From an uncultured Alphaproteobacteria bacterium (lineage in GTDB: Bacteria > Pseudomonadota > Alphaproteobacteria > Minwuiales > Minwuiaceae), in contig CAJYBQ010000138.1 of NCBI GenBank assembly GCA_913064755.1, forward strand, positions 1-7,798: a stretch of DNA of 7,798 nt, written 5' to 3'. The notes under the pieces were generated by a model, which saw nothing but the letters and a program-made list of their open reading frames with translations, ran no database searches and was not told the DNA's origin. Below are positions 5,743 through 7,798 of the stretch, one piece after another. Position 1 is the stretch's first letter; every line of letters starts with the position of its first letter. The position numbers were made by a program, and so were the translations under genes.

Positions 5743-6612
5743 CTATTCACCGAGATCGAGGCCGGGATGCAGATGGGCCGCCAACATCCTGACCGCGTCT
5801 GGCGTACGCGGCCCGAAACCGAGCAGCAGCAGTCCGTCCATCACCACGATCGCTCCGTTCTCGGCCGCGGGCGTTCCGCCCAGTCCGGGCAGATCCTTCA
5901 ACTTGTCGACTCCGCCCACCAGGTTGACTGTGCGATGGGTCACCAGGATGACGTCGGGCTGTGCGTTCACCCCCGCCTCCGGTGTCATCGGGCGATAATC
6001 GGGGAAGCCGTCGATCGGGTTGACGCCGCCCGCCATCTCGATGATGGCGGTGGCGGATGTACCCCGACCGGCTACCAGCGGGGCACCCTTGCCCGCAGAC
6101 AGCACGAACATCACCCTGGGGTGGGTCTCGGCGCGCGCCACCTGTGCGGAAACCTGCCGATGGCTATCGGACACCTGCCGGGCCAGTTCGGCGCCCCTAT
6201 CTTCCAGGCCGAGCGCGGCTGCGACCTGTTCGATCTTCGACAGCACCCCGGCAATGCTCGGATCATCCGATACCGAAAGCACGGTCACGCCCGCATCCCG
6301 CAATTGATCCAGAGCCGCGGGTGGCCCGGCATCGGCCTCCACGATGATCAGGTCGGGGGCAAGGGCCAGCACCGGTTCCGCCGACAGCTGTCGCAGATAG
6401 CCGACGTTGGGCAGTTCCAGTGCTTCGCGGGGGTGGAAACTGGTCGAATCCACGCCAACCAGGCGATCCTCCGCCCCAAGCGCGAAGACGATTTCCGTCA
6501 CCGAGCCACCGATGGACAGCAGGCGCCGGGCCGGTTCGCCGGCCAGCGACAATTGTGTCGTGGCGAGGGCCAGGCCGGTGGCCAGCAACAGGCAGCGTGA
6601 AAGCGAGAGCAT
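5743..6612 (-). CDS. hmuT: Periplasmic haem-binding protein HmuT
   Basis: This solute-binding protein takes haem from the outer-membrane receptor to HmuU/HmuV. I use the ATG at 6610-6612 (289 residues): AAGGAAA lies about 10 bases upstream, and the product begins MLSLSRCLLLATGLALATT, a normal signal peptide likely cut after SLA. An in-frame ATG at 6631-6633 would add seven mostly acidic residues (MDKETED), unlike a signal n-region, and its ribosome site would fall inside a strong hairpin. The mature protein has the two-lobed class III binding-protein pattern: ARRLLSIGGSVTEIVFALG at the start and the haem-binding segment VGYLRQLSAEPVLAL. The tyrosine of that segment (72 from this start) matches the axial haem ligand of ShuT/HmuT. 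It ends with TAG. Confidence 0.93.
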   Translation of the reverse strand: MLSLSRCLLLATGLALATTQLSLAGEPARRLLSIGGSVTEIVFALGAEDRLVGVDSTSFHPREALELPNVGYLRQLSAEPVLALAPDLIIVEADAGPPAALDQLRDAGVTVLSVSDDPSIAGVLSKIEQVAAALGLEDRGAELARQVSDSHRQVSAQVARAETHPRVMFVLSAGKGAPLVAGRGTSATAIIEMAGGVNPIDGFPDYRPMTPEAGVNAQPDVILVTHRTVNLVGGVDKLKDLPGLGGTPAAENGAIVVMDGLLLLGFGPRTPDAVRMLAAHLHPGLDLGE

Positions 6613-6637
6613 GTCTTCTGTTTCCTTGTCCATGACC

Positions 6638-6663
6638 GCCTGCCCGGCGGATACCGGGCAGGC
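6638..6663 (-). other. Strong intercistronic hairpin between hmuR and hmuT
   Basis: A perfect 10-bp stem, GCCTGCCCGG (6638-6647) and CCGGGCAGGC (6654-6663), closes a 6-base loop and starts 12 bases past the receptor stop codon. On the hmuR-to-hmuT transcript it is followed by GGTCATGGACAAGG with no U-run, so it is not a typical intrinsic terminator. It is placed where hairpins often protect the upstream message from 3' decay or cause partial termination, making the receptor more abundant than the importer. It would also bury the ribosome site of the upstream hmuT ATG, favouring the ATG at 6612. Confidence 0.7.
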
Positions 6664-6675
6664 GCAGTCGGGCGG

Positions 6676-7798
6676 TTACCAGCGGGCCGTCACGCCCACC
6701 CGTCCCTTGAAGTTGCGCCCCGGCTCGAACGCGTCGTTGAAGACCCGGGAGTAGGCACGGTCCGTGATGTTGTCCACGCCAAGGTCCAGCCTGAGATCGA
6801 CGCCCTTCGCCACAGGCTGCTGCCAGGCGAAATAGGCGTCGTGGACGACGTAACCGGAACGCCGGTCATCAGCATCGTCGACCTTGTCGAAATCCAGCGC
6901 GACCAGGGTCCGGAACCCGGCGATCATGCCCTGTTCGGGGAACTTCGCCGTCATGTCCAGGGTGACCTGCGTCGGGGTCAGAACGCCAAGCTTGTCACCG
7001 CTGTCCAGGTCGTCGCCGTCCAGGTTGGAAAACCCGAAGGCGAAGCGAGCGCGGCGACTGTCATACGTCGCCTCGATCTCGTTGCCTTCCAGCAGCGCCC
7101 TCGGCACGTTCACCGCCTGCGTGGTGCCATCGCAATTGCCGGGAATGAAGGGGTTGCAGTCCACGAAGAGGGTGGGCTGGTTGACCTCCAGGTCGATGAA
7201 GTCCTTCGCATAGGTCCGGAACCGGGTGGCCTTGAAGGCAAACTGGTCATCGGGCTGCAGCACGTCCTCGAAATCCAGGCCGAAACCGGCCTCGATGGTG
7301 GTGGGGCGCCGGGACTTCAGGTCCGGGTTGGCCACGAACCTGTTGGTGACGCCGGCGCCAACCGGAATTTCGAAGTGCACGCCGTCGAGGAATGCCTCGT
7401 CGAAGCTCGGCGCGCGGAAGGCCTTGGCGACATTGCCGAACACCATGGCCCAGGGGACCGGGTGCCAGGTGGCACCGATGCGCGGCGAGATCGCCGTTTC
7501 CGTCACGTCGCTGCCGATGGCGCTCTTCGATGCGAAATAGTCGAACCGCAGTCCCGGCAGCAGCAGGAATCCGCCGGCCCCCCGGCCGCAGGGTTCGGCA
7601 AGCCGGATCTCCCCCTCGCCGAACAGCCCGCCGAACTTGGTGCGGGAATCGCGAACACCGTCCCGCCCCCCCCCGTTCACGGGGCCATCCTGGTTGACAC
7701 GGGACCCCTCGAAACGCTGGCCCAGCGTCGTCCGGGAATGCCGCGTCCCGGTGCCCCCGGCCCGCTTGCCGGCCCCGCACGCGCCCGTGTTGACCTCC
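6676..7798 (-). CDS. hmuR: TonB-dependent haem/haemoglobin receptor, C-terminal part, cut by the window edge
   Basis: About 373 residues of beta-barrel from an outer-membrane haem receptor. The frame stays open to the right edge, so the signal peptide, TonB box and plug domain lie outside the window. The haem-receptor signature is visible: FRAP (7408-7419) and NPDL (7318-7329, the NPNL box), with a His between them in DGVHFEIP, as in the HemR/HmuR family where this His contacts haem. Other barrel features are LPGLRFDYF, ISPRIGATWHPVP, a likely surface-loop cysteine pair in FVDCNPFIPGNCDG, and a C-terminus GRVGVTARW ending in an aromatic residue, as outer-membrane insertion requires. The stop is TAA. 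A GTG at 7678-7680 is an internal codon, not a start, since homologous-looking sequence continues upstream. A run of nine C lies at 7666-7674. Confidence 0.9.
   Translation of the reverse strand, partial: EVNTGACGAGKRAGGTGTRHSRTTLGQRFEGSRVNQDGPVNGGGRDGVRDSRTKFGGLFGEGEIRLAEPCGRGAGGFLLLPGLRFDYFASKSAIGSDVTETAISPRIGATWHPVPWAMVFGNVAKAFRAPSFDEAFLDGVHFEIPVGAGVTNRFVANPDLKSRRPTTIEAGFGLDFEDVLQPDDQFAFKATRFRTYAKDFIDLEVNQPTLFVDCNPFIPGNCDGTTQAVNVPRALLEGNEIEATYDSRRARFAFGFSNLDGDDLDSGDKLGVLTPTQVTLDMTAKFPEQGMIAGFRTLVALDFDKVDDADDRRSGYVVHDAYFAWQQPVAKGVDLRLDLGVDNITDRAYSRVFNDAFEPGRNFKGRVGVTARW
7666..7674. repeat. Nine-base poly-C tract inside the receptor gene
   Basis: Nine consecutive C on the plus strand (nine G in the coding direction) encode three glycines in frame (VNGGGRDG). 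It is the longest homopolymer I noticed in the window. Such tracts can slip during replication, or be miscalled during sequencing. The reading frame is open at the length shown. Confidence 0.9.

Noticed and set aside
4810..6600. Plus-strand open frame of 596 codons, rich in His, Gln, Arg and Asp
   Set aside because: It is the mirror of hmuU and hmuT. The composition reflects antisense reading of hydrophobic codons, and nothing suggests a real protein.

Overview
The window is GC-rich bacterial DNA (most codons end in G or C). It looks alphaproteobacterial, because a haem-uptake gene set is followed by an exbB-exbD-exbD-tonB block led by a small secreted protein. That assignment rests on gene content and style, not on a marker gene.

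Layout, left to right. Bases 1-225 hold no gene I can support, only small hairpins and a good promoter for the plus-strand tRNA-Arg(ACG) at 226-302. Bases 303-522 are a gene-free convergent spacer. All protein genes after that are on the minus strand and so are transcribed right to left. In transcription order they are: the C-terminal part of an outer-membrane haem receptor (hmuR, cut by the right edge), the periplasmic haem-binding protein hmuT, the permease hmuU, the ATPase hmuV, a gap of about 120 bp with a Fur-box-like promoter, a small exported protein of unknown function, exbB, exbD (first copy), exbD (second copy), and tonB.

How they work together. HmuR binds haem at the surface. TonB, powered by the ExbB/ExbD proton channel, drives haem into the periplasm. 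HmuT carries it to HmuU2V2, which imports it using ATP. The AT-rich island at about 3787-3830 suggests that the small protein and exbB-exbD-exbD-tonB form a separate iron-repressed operon downstream of hmuRTUV.

The most notable observation is that tonB is interrupted by an in-frame TAG (781-783) exactly between the proline-rich linker and an intact, well-conserved C-terminal receptor-contact domain (523-780). TAG also ends hmuT and the small secreted-protein gene, so general recoding is unlikely. A recent nonsense mutation (CAG to TAG) or a base error fits best, and functional readthrough is the interesting alternative. Second, the two ExbD copies differ at the key proton-carrying residue: Asp in the first, Asn in the second. 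I do not see a wholly new system here; it is a recognisable haem-uptake locus with several unusual details.
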